A DNA stretch of 64,000 nt from JBALVT01 sp036960305 (GCA_036960305.1 JBALWA010000017.1:1-64000), one strand, 5' to 3'; numbered from the stretch's first letter, positions 44,502 through 53,538 are shown. Notes: a model not told the origin generated them from the sequence alone. Numbers and translations: made by a program.

Positions 44502-46913
44502 TTAATGCGTATTTATGCGATTTTTTTCATCCTGATCAGATTCCGGAGACGTTCCCAACGTGCCAGCGAGATACTCCTCGTCACTGAGCGGTTCGGGCAT
44601 TGACTCCAGAGCAATAGCCAGAACCTCGTCAATCCATTTTACTGGACGAATATCAAGCTCAGCCTTTATGTTATCCGGAATTTCTTTCAGGTCTCGCTCA
44701 TTCTCTTTCGGTATAACGACGGTCTTGATTCCCCCTCGCCTGGCCGCAAGTAATTTTTCCTTTAGGCCACCAATGGGAAGAACTTCACCGCGAAGGGTAA
44801 TTTCACCGGTCATCGCCACATCAGCGCGAACCGGAATACTGGTCCACACTGACACCAACGCCGTACACATCGCCACACCGGCACTCGGGCCATCCTTAGG
44901 CGTAGCGCCTTCCGGTACATGGATATGGATGTCATGTTTTTCGTGGACGTTCGCCGGAATACCCAACACTTGAGATCGACTTCGAACAACAGTATTTGCT
45001 GCCTGGATGGACTCCTGCATCACATCACCCAGCGAACCTGTCTTCACATGGCGCCCTTTCCCGGCCACAGCGACAGCCTCAATGGTGAGTAATTCACCCC
45101 CTACTGAGGTCCAGGCAAGACCTGTAACCTGGCCAATTTTGTTTTCTTCTTCAGCGATCCCGTAGTTATATTTCCTGACACCCAGCAGGTCGGGAAGCAT
45201 TTCTGCCGTGACTTCTGTAGTGCCTTCTATTTCGCCAAGGGTAAAGGCTTTAACCATTTTACGGCAAATCTTGGCGATTTCCCGCTCCAGGGACCGCACG
45301 CCGGCTTCCCGACTGTAGTAACGGATCACATCAATAACCGCAGATTCTGCGATAGTGATTTCGTCCTTCTTGAGTCCGTTAACCTTTATCTGCTTCGGAA
45401 CCAGGTAGCGTTCGGCAATATTGAGTTTTTCATCTTCGGTATAGCCGGGAATACGGATTACTTCCATCCGGTCAAGCAAGGGGCCGGGTATATTCATGGT
45501 ATTGGAGGTACACACAAACATAACATCCGACAGATCGTAATCTACCTCAAGATAGTGGTCATTAAAGGCGTGGTTTTGTTCCGGGTCGAGAACCTCGAGC
45601 ATGGCGGATGCGGGGTCACCGCGGTGATCCGTGCCCATTTTGTCGATTTCATCCAGTAAAAACAGCGGGTTTTTCACCCCTGCCTTGGACATTTTCTGAA
45701 GTAATTTGCCTGGCATTGAGCCGATGTACGTACGGCGGTGACCGCGAATTTCTGCTTCATCCCTGACACCGCCCAGCGCCATACGGACAAACTTACGGTT
45801 GGTTGCCCTGGCCAACGATTCACCCAGAGAGGTTTTACCGACACCAGGGGGACCGACTAAACACAAAACTGGACCCTTTACCTTCCTTACCCGCTTTTGT
45901 ACCGCGAGGTATTCCAGGATACGTTCCTTAACTTCGTCCAGCCCGTAATGATCTTCGTCCAGTATGGTCATGGCGCGGTTCAGGTCATGTTTGACCTTGC
46001 TGCGCTTGGACCAGGGGACATTGACCATCCAATCGATATAGCTACGCACCACCGAAGCTTCCGCTGACATCGGCGACATCATTTTCAGCTTGCTGAGTTC
46101 AGAGAGTGCTTTGTCGTTTGCCTCCGAGGGCATTTTGGCTTCGTCAATACGCTGTTGCAGCTCGTCCAGCTCATTGGGGGCTTCATCCATATCCCCCAGT
46201 TCTTTCTGGATAGCTTTCATCTGTTCGTTGAGATAGTACTCGCGCTGACTCTTTTCCATCTGCTTTTTGACGCGCCCGCGTATGCGCTTTTCGACCTGGA
46301 ACAGATCAATCTCTGCTTCCATCAGCCCCATCAGATGCTCGAGGCGAGGCCGGATACCGGTAATTTCGAGGATTTTCTGCTTTTCGTCCAGGTCAACGCC
46401 CATATGCGCAGCGATTGTATCCGCCAGGCGCCCAGGCTCATCTATTCCGGTAAGAGAGGTGAGAACCTCCGCCGGAACTTTCTTACTCAAATTGACGTAT
46501 TTTTCAAATTGGCCGATCGTCGAGCGCTGCAGGGCTTCAACTTCCTCCTCGGGAATATCCTCACTTTCAATTTCTCTCACACCGGCGACGGTAAAGGTGC
46601 CGTCATCATCGACGCTGTCGACAACCGCGCGATAGCAGCCCTCAACAAGGACCTTAATAGTGCCATCCGGAAGTTTAAGCAGTTGCAGGATATTCGAGAC
46701 AGTGCCGACCTGGTAGATATCGTCAACCCCGGGATCATCATCCGCGGCATTGCGCTGGGCGACCAGTAGTACTTGCTTGTCGCTGGCCATGGCGTCTTCC
46801 AGGGCCTTGATTGAGCGCTCACGACCAACAAAAAGTGGCAGCACCATGTGTGGATACACGACAACGTCGCGCAGTGGCAACAAGGGAAGGTCAACGACAG
46901 AAGAGGAACCCAT
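44502..46913 (-). CDS. lon: ATP-dependent protease Lon
   Basis: An 803-residue LonA. The N-terminal substrate domain (LPLLPLRDVVVYPHMVLPLF) is followed by the AAA+ module with Walker A GPPGVGKT (K360) and Walker B FLLDEIDKMG. The protease domain has the catalytic serine in PKDGPSAGVAM (about residue 677) and lysine in LKEKLLAARRGG. Lon degrades misfolded proteins and short-lived regulators. A consensus heat-shock promoter lies about 45 bases upstream. It follows clpX, as in E. coli and Pseudomonas. Confidence 0.97.
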   Translation of the reverse strand: MGSSSVVDLPLLPLRDVVVYPHMVLPLFVGRERSIKALEDAMASDKQVLLVAQRNAADDDPGVDDIYQVGTVSNILQLLKLPDGTIKVLVEGCYRAVVDSVDDDGTFTVAGVREIESEDIPEEEVEALQRSTIGQFEKYVNLSKKVPAEVLTSLTGIDEPGRLADTIAAHMGVDLDEKQKILEITGIRPRLEHLMGLMEAEIDLFQVEKRIRGRVKKQMEKSQREYYLNEQMKAIQKELGDMDEAPNELDELQQRIDEAKMPSEANDKALSELSKLKMMSPMSAEASVVRSYIDWMVNVPWSKRSKVKHDLNRAMTILDEDHYGLDEVKERILEYLAVQKRVRKVKGPVLCLVGPPGVGKTSLGESLARATNRKFVRMALGGVRDEAEIRGHRRTYIGSMPGKLLQKMSKAGVKNPLFLLDEIDKMGTDHRGDPASAMLEVLDPEQNHAFNDHYLEVDYDLSDVMFVCTSNTMNIPGPLLDRMEVIRIPGYTEDEKLNIAERYLVPKQIKVNGLKKDEITIAESAVIDVIRYYSREAGVRSLEREIAKICRKMVKAFTLGEIEGTTEVTAEMLPDLLGVRKYNYGIAEEENKIGQVTGLAWTSVGGELLTIEAVAVAGKGRHVKTGSLGDVMQESIQAANTVVRSRSQVLGIPANVHEKHDIHIHVPEGATPKDGPSAGVAMCTALVSVWTSIPVRADVAMTGEITLRGEVLPIGGLKEKLLAARRGGIKTVVIPKENERDLKEIPDNIKAELDIRPVKWIDEVLAIALESMPEPLSDEEYLAGTLGTSPESDQDEKNRINTH

Positions 46914-46957
46914 AATAAAATCTCCGGGTGTTACGGGAATAGAGTTAGCTGTTCCCT

Positions 46958-46986
46958 AGATGGGGTCTACAGGAACACTTTTCAAG
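46958..46986 (-). promoter_or_regulatory. Sigma-32 (RpoH) heat-shock promoter of lon
   Basis: On the minus strand: CTTGAAA (46980-46986), a 14-base spacer, and CCCCATCT (46958-46965). This matches the sigma-32 consensus CTTGAAA-N13-15-CCCCATNT at every defined base. It points into lon, starting about 38 bases upstream of the ATG. Confidence 0.9.
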
Positions 46987-47069
46987 TGACCCTGCACCAC
47001 CCCTTGCTTACTCGCTCAATATCTAGCACATTCAGCACAGCTGAGGCCCCGGCCGGGCCGAGAAAAACC

Positions 47070-48362
47070 TCAGTCTTCTTTGGATGCGGTTAATGCAGGC
47101 TCAGCACTCTGGTAGACCAGTAGCGGCTCTGAGTCCCCGCGTATCACAGACTCGTCTACAACGACTTTGGATACGTCTTCCCGCGATGGGATGTTATACA
47201 TGGATTCCAGCAATACGCCTTCCAGAATGGAACGCAGTCCCCGGGCACCCGTTTTACGCTCCATCGCCTTTTCAGCGATGGCTCGCAGACCGTCATCACG
47301 AAAGTCGACTTCCACTCCTTCCATATCAAACAGTTTACTGTATTGCTTGGTAAGGGCGTTTTTCGGCTCGGTGAGGATTTGTACCAGCGCGTCGACGTCG
47401 AGCTCTTCCAGTGTTGCGATAACAGGCAGACGTCCCACAAATTCGGGAATCAACCCATACTGAACCAGGTCTTCAGGCTCAAGATCGAACAAAAGCTCAC
47501 CGATATTGCGAGACTCATCCTTACCCTTCACCTCGGCATTGAAACCGATACCGCCCTTTTCCGAGCGATTGCGAATCACCTTGTCCAAACCGGCAAAAGC
47601 ACCGCCGCAAATGAACAGAATATTGGAGGTATCGACCTGCAGGAACTCCTGCTGAGGGTGCTTGCGGCCGCCCTGTGGTGGAACTGAGGCTACCGTACCT
47701 TCAATCAACTTCAGCAAGGCTTGCTGTACACCCTCGCCGGAAACATCACGGGTGATGGACGGATTGTCGGATTTGCGCGAAATCTTGTCGATTTCATCGA
47801 TGTAGACAATACCAACCTGGGCTTTTTCGACGTCATAATCGCACTTCTGCAACAGTTTTTGGATGATGTTTTCCACATCCTCACCCACGTAACCCGCTTC
47901 GGTCAGTGTCGTCGCATCGGCAATAGTAAAGGGGACATCCAGCAACCGTGCCAGCGTTTCCGCCAACAGGGTTTTACCGCTGCCAGTAGGCCCTACCAGC
48001 AAGATGTTGCTCTTACCGAGTTCAACATCATCACTTTTCTTGTTCTGGCCGTGGCGCAAACGCTTGTAATGATTGTAAACCGCCACCGAAAGTACCTTTT
48101 TGGCACGCTTCTGGCCGATCACGTACTCATCAAGGGTTTCCTTGATTTCACGGGGAACTGGCAGGTTATCTTGAGAAGCGTCGCCCCCGCTCTCCTGCAC
48201 TTCTTCACGGATTATGTCGTTACATAAATCAACACATTCGTCGCAAATGAAGACCGAGGGGCCCGCAATTAGCTTACGTACTTCGTGTTGGCTTTTTCCA
48301 CAGAAAGAACAATAAAGCAGCTTGCCGCCGTCATCATCTGAGGTTGTGGTTTCGTCACTCAT
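47070..48362 (-). CDS. clpX: ClpX, ATPase subunit of ClpXP
   Basis: A 430-residue AAA+ unfoldase that feeds tagged proteins to ClpP. The N-terminal zinc domain has C18, C21, C40 and C43. Walker A is GPTGSGKT, Walker B IVYIDEIDKI, and the pore loop GYVGEDVE. The IGF-type loop that docks on ClpP should be the stretch around KGGIGFNAEVKG. It follows clpP by 109 bases. A GC-rich stem-loop region (47041-47073) lies at its end but lacks a T-run. Confidence 0.97.
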   Translation of the reverse strand: MSDETTTSDDDGGKLLYCSFCGKSQHEVRKLIAGPSVFICDECVDLCNDIIREEVQESGGDASQDNLPVPREIKETLDEYVIGQKRAKKVLSVAVYNHYKRLRHGQNKKSDDVELGKSNILLVGPTGSGKTLLAETLARLLDVPFTIADATTLTEAGYVGEDVENIIQKLLQKCDYDVEKAQVGIVYIDEIDKISRKSDNPSITRDVSGEGVQQALLKLIEGTVASVPPQGGRKHPQQEFLQVDTSNILFICGGAFAGLDKVIRNRSEKGGIGFNAEVKGKDESRNIGELLFDLEPEDLVQYGLIPEFVGRLPVIATLEELDVDALVQILTEPKNALTKQYSKLFDMEGVEVDFRDDGLRAIAEKAMERKTGARGLRSILEGVLLESMYNIPSREDVSKVVVDESVIRGDSEPLLVYQSAEPALTASKED

Positions 48363-48426
48363 TAAAAAGACCTATGCCCTGGATAGCCTTGGGTTGAATT
48401 GTATAGCAATACGATGATGTTTTTTG

Positions 48427-48462
48427 CTGGTTTTTGCAAGCATTTAGGCTCTTAAAAACCAG
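48427..48462. other. Inverted repeat between clpP and clpX
   Basis: CTGGTTTTT (48427-48435) and AAAAACCAG (48454-48462) form a perfect nine-base inverted repeat with an 18-base loop, ten bases after the clpP stop. It may act as a partial terminator or an mRNA-processing or stability element, so that clpX is expressed at a different level from clpP. Confidence 0.45.
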
Positions 48463-48471
48463 ACAGTTGTT

Positions 48472-49107
48472 TTATTCAGAACCGCCGCGACGGCTGACAA
48501 CTTCATCGATAAGGCCGTATTCCTTGCTTTGCTCGGCATTCATAAAGCGATCGCGCTCGGTATCCTGTTCTATGGTCTCAAGGCTCTGACCGGTATGCAG
48601 TGCCATTAACTCGTTCAAACGCTTCCGGATAATAAGGATTTCCTTCGCTTGAATATCGATATCCGTGGCCTGACCCTGTGCCCCGCCGCTGGGCTGATGG
48701 ATCATTGTACGGGCGTTAGGCACGCAGTAGCGCTTACCTTTGGCACCACCGGTAAGCAAAAATGCCCCCATAGAGGCCGCCTGACCAATACACATGGTGC
48801 TGACGTCAGGTTTGATGAACTGCATCGTGTCATAGATAGACAGGCCAGCAGTGACCGCCCCACCAGGAGAGTTGATATACAAGTGGATATCTTTGTCCGG
48901 GTTTTCAGACTCCAAAAACAGCAACTGCGCAACAATAAGGTTAGCCATATAGTCTTCCACAGGGCCAACACAGAAAATAACGCGTTCTTTGAGTAATCTG
49001 GAGTAGATATCGTAGGAGCGCTCGCCCCGTGCAGTCTGCTCGACGACCATGGGAACAAGCCCAAGGTTGTTAATTGTACTGCTCGTTCCACCAAAATCAT
49101 TTGACAT
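48472..49107 (-). CDS. clpP: ClpP, protease subunit of ClpXP/ClpAP
   Basis: A 211-residue serine protease. The catalytic triad is S112 (GQAASMGAF), H137 (MIHQPSGG) and D186. A propeptide of about 15 residues should be removed on assembly of the 14-mer. It lies 65 bases downstream of tig, with a stem-loop in between. Confidence 0.97.
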   Translation of the reverse strand: MSNDFGGTSSTINNLGLVPMVVEQTARGERSYDIYSRLLKERVIFCVGPVEDYMANLIVAQLLFLESENPDKDIHLYINSPGGAVTAGLSIYDTMQFIKPDVSTMCIGQAASMGAFLLTGGAKGKRYCVPNARTMIHQPSGGAQGQATDIDIQAKEILIIRKRLNELMALHTGQSLETIEQDTERDRFMNAEQSKEYGLIDEVVSRRGGSE

Positions 49108-49141
49108 AAAGTACCGTTCCCAGTGTCATATTATTGTAAAG

Positions 49142-49161
49142 GGGCGACCTCGGGGCCGCCC
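49142..49161 (-). terminator. Stem-loop between tig and clpP
   Basis: GGGCGGCC, loop CCGA, GGTCGCCC on the minus strand: an eight-base stem (one G-T pair) right after tig. It is followed by only three Ts, so partial termination or transcript-end protection is more likely than a full stop. Confidence 0.5.
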
Positions 49162-49172
49162 GGGAGGCACTA

Positions 49173-50501
49173 TCAGACAGCGGCTTGTTCCTGTGCCTGG
49201 CTGAGAGCTTCCTGATAAGTGCATTCACTCTCTGTTATATTGGCACTCTCAAGCAAATTTTCAACCACCTGGTCTTCAAGAACCATAGATTCTATGGATG
49301 CCAGCTGCTGCTGATCGGAATAATAGTGGTTTATTACTTCCTCGGGGTCCTGGTAAGTAGAGGCCATTTCTTCAATGGTGGCACGCACTTTGTCGGCGTC
49401 AGGCTTTAATTCCTGCTTCTGGACCAATTCGGCAAGAATCAGGCCGAGTTTGACCCTGCGCTGAGCCTGTTCACTGAACATTTCATCCGGCAATAGCGAC
49501 TCCAGGTCCAAATCGGCCCCAGCTGCCCCACCAAACTGTTGAAACATCTGGCTGCGCATCGCGCCCACTTCTTGCGAGATCAACGCTTTGGGCACTTCCA
49601 GAGCCTCGTGAGCGGCCAGGACACCGTCCATAACCTGCTGCTTAACCTTTGCGCGTACTGCATTTTTCAGCTCACGTGCCATATTGGCTTCGATTTCAGT
49701 GCGGAAGTTCTCTTCACCGCCCTCTTCCACGCCATAGTTGGCAAACAACTCGTCGTTGAGTTCAGCCAGAAGCTGTTCAGTGACACTGTTCAAGGTCACT
49801 TTGAATTCTACTGCGGCGCCTTTCAGATCTTCGTTGTGGTAATCCTCAGGGAAGGACAGTTCAAGGGTTTTCTCTTCCCCTGCCTTCATTCCTTCAACAC
49901 CCGCCTCAAAGCCTGGAATCATGCTGCCAGAACCCAACTCAAGGTCAGAGCCCTCGGCAGTGCCGCCATCGAAGGCTTCGCCGTCTTTGGTGCCAAGATA
50001 ATCGATATTGACCTTATCGCCTGTTGCTGCTGCGCGCTCGACTTCACCCCAGCCGCCCTGCTGCTTGCGGAAAATCTCGATCATGTTGTCTACGTCGTCT
50101 GCACCCACGGTGGCGACAGGCTTTTCTACAGCCAGATCGGTCATTTCGGCAACGGCGATCTCGGGGAACACTTCAAAAGTAGCAACGTATTCCAGATCCT
50201 TACCGGCATCCATGTTCTTCGGCTCAATACTGGGCTGGCCTGCCGGGCGCAATTTCTCCTGAACAACCGCTTCCTGGAAAGATTGGCTGAGGACTTCACC
50301 CAGCACCTCCTGGCGAACACCCGCGCCAAAACGCTGACGGATCACACGCATCGGGACCTTACCCGGACGGAATCCGTCAAGCTTTACATTTTTGGCTGCC
50401 TTTTGCAGACGGCTGTCAACTTCGCTGTCTATACGGGCAGCGGGCACCCCGACAGTCAAACGACGCTCTAGTCCTGAAGTCGTTTCTATAGAAACCTGCA
50501 T
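49173..50501 (-). CDS. tig: Trigger factor
   Basis: A 442-residue ribosome-associated chaperone. The ribosome-binding signature is GFRPGKVPMRVIRQRFG near residue 43. The FKBP-type isomerase domain (about 155-245) has VNIDYLGTKDGEAFDGGTA and GSMIPGFEAGVEGMKAGE. A helical C-terminal domain follows. Trigger factor meets nascent chains at the ribosome exit. It heads the tig-clpP-clpX-lon block, with tRNA-Leu 90 bases upstream on the same strand. Confidence 0.96.
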   Translation of the reverse strand: MQVSIETTSGLERRLTVGVPAARIDSEVDSRLQKAAKNVKLDGFRPGKVPMRVIRQRFGAGVRQEVLGEVLSQSFQEAVVQEKLRPAGQPSIEPKNMDAGKDLEYVATFEVFPEIAVAEMTDLAVEKPVATVGADDVDNMIEIFRKQQGGWGEVERAAATGDKVNIDYLGTKDGEAFDGGTAEGSDLELGSGSMIPGFEAGVEGMKAGEEKTLELSFPEDYHNEDLKGAAVEFKVTLNSVTEQLLAELNDELFANYGVEEGGEENFRTEIEANMARELKNAVRAKVKQQVMDGVLAAHEALEVPKALISQEVGAMRSQMFQQFGGAAGADLDLESLLPDEMFSEQAQRRVKLGLILAELVQKQELKPDADKVRATIEEMASTYQDPEEVINHYYSDQQQLASIESMVLEDQVVENLLESANITESECTYQEALSQAQEQAAV

Positions 50502-50590
50502 GGTTCTTCCTCACAATCGAATAAGTAGAGAGCGCATTTAGCGCTGTTGTAAATTGGCGGTATCCCTGGTGCTGGACCCAACCTTGAATA

Positions 50591-50675
50591 TGGTGCGGAA
50601 GGGGAGACTCGAACTCCCACGCCTTGCGGCACTAGAACCTAAATCTAGCGCGTATACCAATTTCGCCACTCCCGC
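50591..50675 (-). tRNA. tRNA-Leu (anticodon UAG)
   Basis: An 85-base class II tRNA with encoded CCA (50591-50593). The acceptor GCGGGAG pairs with CTTCCGC, including one G-T pair. The anticodon stem CTAGA/TCTAG encloses the loop TTTAGGT, giving anticodon UAG at 50639-50641, which reads CUA. The long variable arm and the T-arm (GGGAG/CTCCC around TTCGAGT) are clear. It closely resembles E. coli leuW. It lies upstream of tig, the Pseudomonas position. Confidence 0.96.
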
Positions 50676-50837
50676 AGTTTGAATTGCCACTGTTAATCTG
50701 TGATACGTGTACTAGAAAACACCTTAGAAACAAGCCATAACTTACTGATAGTCATTAGTTATGGGGTAGATCAAGGCTCACACAGGGGCATTACAAGGGC
50801 GCAGATTCTGCCACAATATCAGCTGTGGTTCAACTGC

Positions 50838-52142
50838 TCAGTTGCGCGGCAGGGCCAGTAGGAAAACCACGGGGCACGCGCCCTGTCTCGAGGTTAGGCC
50901 ACCCTGCCAAGCCAAAGGTAAAATCAACGCCTGCTCCGGGCCATAATCCTCACCAGATACAGCTAAATTGCCCTCGACAACCATAATCACTCCATAGGCC
51001 TGTAACGGGGCAATCTCCAGAACGCCGCTGCCTGACAAGCGGACCCTGCGGACCTCAAAATCCGCAAAATCGACGATTCTCTCGACTAATACGCCATCCG
51101 TTTGCAACAGCGTCTCAAAGGCCTCAGCCGGCGCCGGGTGCAACTGCATCTGCGCCACAGCGGATTCGGTATCCCAATGCGATTGGGTCAGCACTTTCTG
51201 GGCGAAGGACAGTATTTTCCGCTCGTAGACCGGGGTCTGAAATTCAACCGTGCGCACCCCGTGCTGCAAAGAGTGCGGCGTGAGTAACGGCACTTTGACT
51301 ACATCGCCGACTCTCAGGGGCCGGAGATGACTAAACTCATCCATCCTATTACGCCGCTCTATCTCCGCTGAGACCAACTGTTCGTCGGGGGTTGAGCCTT
51401 CGGGCAAGTCATCGATTTCACGCCGGACCGACTCATATTCCCGCACTGACTGCAGATAACCCTGACGAAACGCATCCCCATCGCCATTAAACAATGCCAG
51501 CTTTTCTTCGTTGAACCCCATTCGAATATAACCCTGCCCATCGGGCCAGGCCGTCTCGTCTACATGGGTAACAACGTAGACCTCTCTCTTTTCCTCGTGC
51601 AACTCAAAATAGAGGTCACCCGTGACCGCTTCAGGTACAGGGTCCAGTATTTTTAGTAACACCAGGGGCTCCCCGGGTTGGCCGAGACTATTCCCCGGCA
51701 CTGCCGCCTGCAACCAGGGGATAGGAACTGACCCACCACCTGCATTGACGCAGCAAACCCCCCGCGCCTCCACGCCGGTGTACCATATTTCCTGCCCCCA
51801 GGGCTTAACAATGGCAAGGGAGTCAAAGGAGGCAGGCCTACCGAAAATATATTGAGCCAAACCCAGCTCTTCAGCCCACTGCTCGTATTGCTCAGCGGCA
51901 GAAAGTCGTGCTTGCACCAGGGGCCGGTCTGTCACCGAGACCCTGAGCTCGCCACCGCGCTGCAGATAGATCGCGCTGAGAGACTGTCCAGGCTGACTTT
52001 CTAACCAGTAGGCCGTGAATTCGAAATCGACCACCAACATTCGATCACCAACCCAGGCCGATTGCTGCCATAGTTCACAGCAGCTTCTGGGATCGCCCTG
52101 TTGATACTGGATTGATCCTGACTCGGTAATGGGATGTCTCAA
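50838..52142 (-). CDS. Cupin protein resembling type I phosphomannose isomerase
   Basis: A 434-residue protein I read as a bicupin related to type I mannose-6-phosphate isomerases. Evidence is KPWGQEIWYTG at residues 113-123, PLLTPHSLQHGVRTVEFQTP in the middle, and a C-terminal cupin half (LEIAPLQAYGVIMVVEGNLA, EQALILPLAW). The family handles phosphosugars with a metal, but I do not see the full PMI ligand set and would not call it an isomerase. The start is TTG 52142 with AAAGG about eight bases upstream. It lies 14 bases after the GH84 gene, so a sugar-related role is likely. Confidence 0.55.
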   Translation of the reverse strand: MRHPITESGSIQYQQGDPRSCCELWQQSAWVGDRMLVVDFEFTAYWLESQPGQSLSAIYLQRGGELRVSVTDRPLVQARLSAAEQYEQWAEELGLAQYIFGRPASFDSLAIVKPWGQEIWYTGVEARGVCCVNAGGGSVPIPWLQAAVPGNSLGQPGEPLVLLKILDPVPEAVTGDLYFELHEEKREVYVVTHVDETAWPDGQGYIRMGFNEEKLALFNGDGDAFRQGYLQSVREYESVRREIDDLPEGSTPDEQLVSAEIERRNRMDEFSHLRPLRVGDVVKVPLLTPHSLQHGVRTVEFQTPVYERKILSFAQKVLTQSHWDTESAVAQMQLHPAPAEAFETLLQTDGVLVERIVDFADFEVRRVRLSGSGVLEIAPLQAYGVIMVVEGNLAVSGEDYGPEQALILPLAWQGGLTSRQGACPVVFLLALPRN

Positions 52143-52156
52143 TGGCGCACCTTTCT

Positions 52157-53218
52157 TTAATCCGTTAAACAGGCTGGGTCAAAAGTATATTCACCGCGCA
52201 GCCAGGCCGCCACTTCCGCAGCCGCGTTACCTGAAAAGCCCCCATACAATCTGGCAAGCTCATGACAACGCCGTTCACCCATACCACTCAGACCCAGAGC
52301 TTCGAACTCTGTCTTATCCAGAAGTAGCTGCTCATAAGTTTCTCGACCGTAAATTTGGTTGAGCCACGGCTGCTCCTCCGGGGTCGGGACTCCATAGAGG
52401 TCTGCCAACCCATACAAAGCCATCAGAGAAAGTAGCGGCTGATTCATGGGGTTGCAATAATGCCCGGTTAGGCCACCGGCCAGATCTGGGCCCCTCTGGG
52501 ACAGAGGCGTACTGTAGAGAAAGTTACTGCGAATCGCGCCGTCATTTACCGGGTAGTTATCCCAAAGCATGACCCTGCGCCCCAACTCTCCATTAATCCG
52601 ATCAATATCGGCGCCGCTGATTGACTCTGAACAGACACTGTTGCCTGTCCAGAATATATCGACATCCACTGGCAAATCACGGCCCAACTGCCGCCAATAG
52701 TTGACTGGCATGTTGCCAAAGTATTTTTCCAGTACCGGATCAAATGAGTAATAGGTTGGGCAGACCAATATTCTGGTAGATGGCGCCCAGGCGCAAACAT
52801 CGGCCACGATTTCGGCCTGCCTGTCAGCGAGGGACTCCAGTGCGCCGGGCATATCGTCGAACAGAATGGCCAAGGTCGGCATTTTCAGCGCTGACAAATA
52901 TTCTACTTTACGCTTCAATGCTTGCCGCTGGGGATTACCGTAATTTTCGTAGAGCGCATACGGCGATAAACCCACCCCCCAATCAAGCTCAGCGGCGCTA
53001 TAGGTTTCCGCTAACTCCTGCAGCTCACCGTGGGTCTCTGACGACCAGAGCTCCTGCCAGCGCCTACGCAAAAACGGATCTGACTTTGGGCAATACAGGT
53101 AACTATTGAGACCCAGCTGGCTCAAATAACCCGCATAGGCAAGACGGGCCGAATGGGGCCACGGGCGACCATAAAAGCCCTCTACAACGCCAAGAGAGAA
53201 TACAGACTGTTCGGTCAT
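52157..53218 (-). CDS. GH84-family beta-N-acetylglucosaminidase (cytoplasmic, minimal)
   Basis: A 353-residue glycoside hydrolase of family 84. VVEGFYGRPWPHSARLAYAG at the N-terminus and SYLYCPKSDPFLRRRW are hallmark phrases. The catalytic aspartate pair is D121-D122 (AILFDDMPGAL). GH84 enzymes remove beta-linked GlcNAc by substrate-assisted catalysis and include O-GlcNAcase and bacterial NagJ-type enzymes. Most bacterial members are large secreted proteins with carbohydrate-binding modules. This one is just the catalytic domain plus a short C-terminal part and has no signal peptide, so it should act in the cytoplasm. It leads a two-gene operon with the cupin gene. Confidence 0.85.
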   Translation of the reverse strand: MTEQSVFSLGVVEGFYGRPWPHSARLAYAGYLSQLGLNSYLYCPKSDPFLRRRWQELWSSETHGELQELAETYSAAELDWGVGLSPYALYENYGNPQRQALKRKVEYLSALKMPTLAILFDDMPGALESLADRQAEIVADVCAWAPSTRILVCPTYYSFDPVLEKYFGNMPVNYWRQLGRDLPVDVDIFWTGNSVCSESISGADIDRINGELGRRVMLWDNYPVNDGAIRSNFLYSTPLSQRGPDLAGGLTGHYCNPMNQPLLSLMALYGLADLYGVPTPEEQPWLNQIYGRETYEQLLLDKTEFEALGLSGMGERRCHELARLYGGFSGNAAAEVAAWLRGEYTFDPACLTD

Positions 53219-53335
53219 TCTCTTTGCTTATACCCCGATATAATTATAAGGAATATCTGTAATAACAAAATGTACTAAAAATAAGGTATTTAATTGTGGA
53301 AAATTACCAATTTTGAGCGATACTTAGAATGTAGT

Positions 53336-53458
53336 CACCTATCCCCTAGCTCAATCAGGTGTCTGCAAGGGCATATCCTAGTGCTCTTTAAGGAAGCAAT
53401 TCCTTTATGTTTCACTCCTAATGGTCTTATTGGGTCCCTTTTGGGACCCATTTTTTTT
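53336..53458 (+). ncRNA. Candidate small RNA ending in an orphan intrinsic terminator
   Basis: A strong plus-strand terminator has no plus-strand gene before it for over 12 kb. The 120 bases leading to it contain a hairpin AAGGAA-GCAA-TTCCTT (53390-53405) closed by a GNRA tetraloop. A short stem CACCT/AGGTG (53336-53340 with 53357-53361) lies at the 5' end. TAGAAT at 53325-53330 could be the -10 box, giving a start near 53337, although no good -35 is seen. The 5' end is therefore approximate. I do not recognise a known RNA family. Confidence 0.45.
53431..53458 (+). terminator. Strong intrinsic terminator without an upstream gene
   Basis: TGGGTCCC, loop TTTT, GGGACCCA, then eight Ts. The T-run is only on the plus strand, so it ends plus-strand transcripts; pilZ on the minus strand does not use it. 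Confidence 0.9.
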
Positions 53459-53538
53459 AACCTAATTTTCATAAATTCAACAGCTTATAAGGTAAAGTTA
53501 AAGAGCAGTATCTTCACGCTCACGCGCCTTTTCGTACT

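Larger units (their letters stand above)
53219..53538. other. Gap between GH84 and pilZ holding a candidate small RNA
   Basis: This 320-base gap lies between two minus-strand genes. It is A/T-rich near the GH84 start, where the GH84 promoter must lie. It contains the plus-strand structured segment and terminator described separately. An open frame from 53294 on the plus strand runs through the terminator and has no ribosome site, so I do not accept it as a gene. Confidence 0.6.

Noticed and set aside
47041..47073. GC-rich inverted repeat at the end of clpX as an intrinsic terminator
   Set aside because: The stem is interrupted, overlaps the stop codon and is not followed by a T-run, so termination cannot be supported.
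50591..50675. tRNA-Leu as an attachment site for an integrated island containing GH84-cupin
   Set aside because: The cassette lies on the 5' side of the tRNA, there is no integrase, and no repeat of the tRNA 3' end was found.
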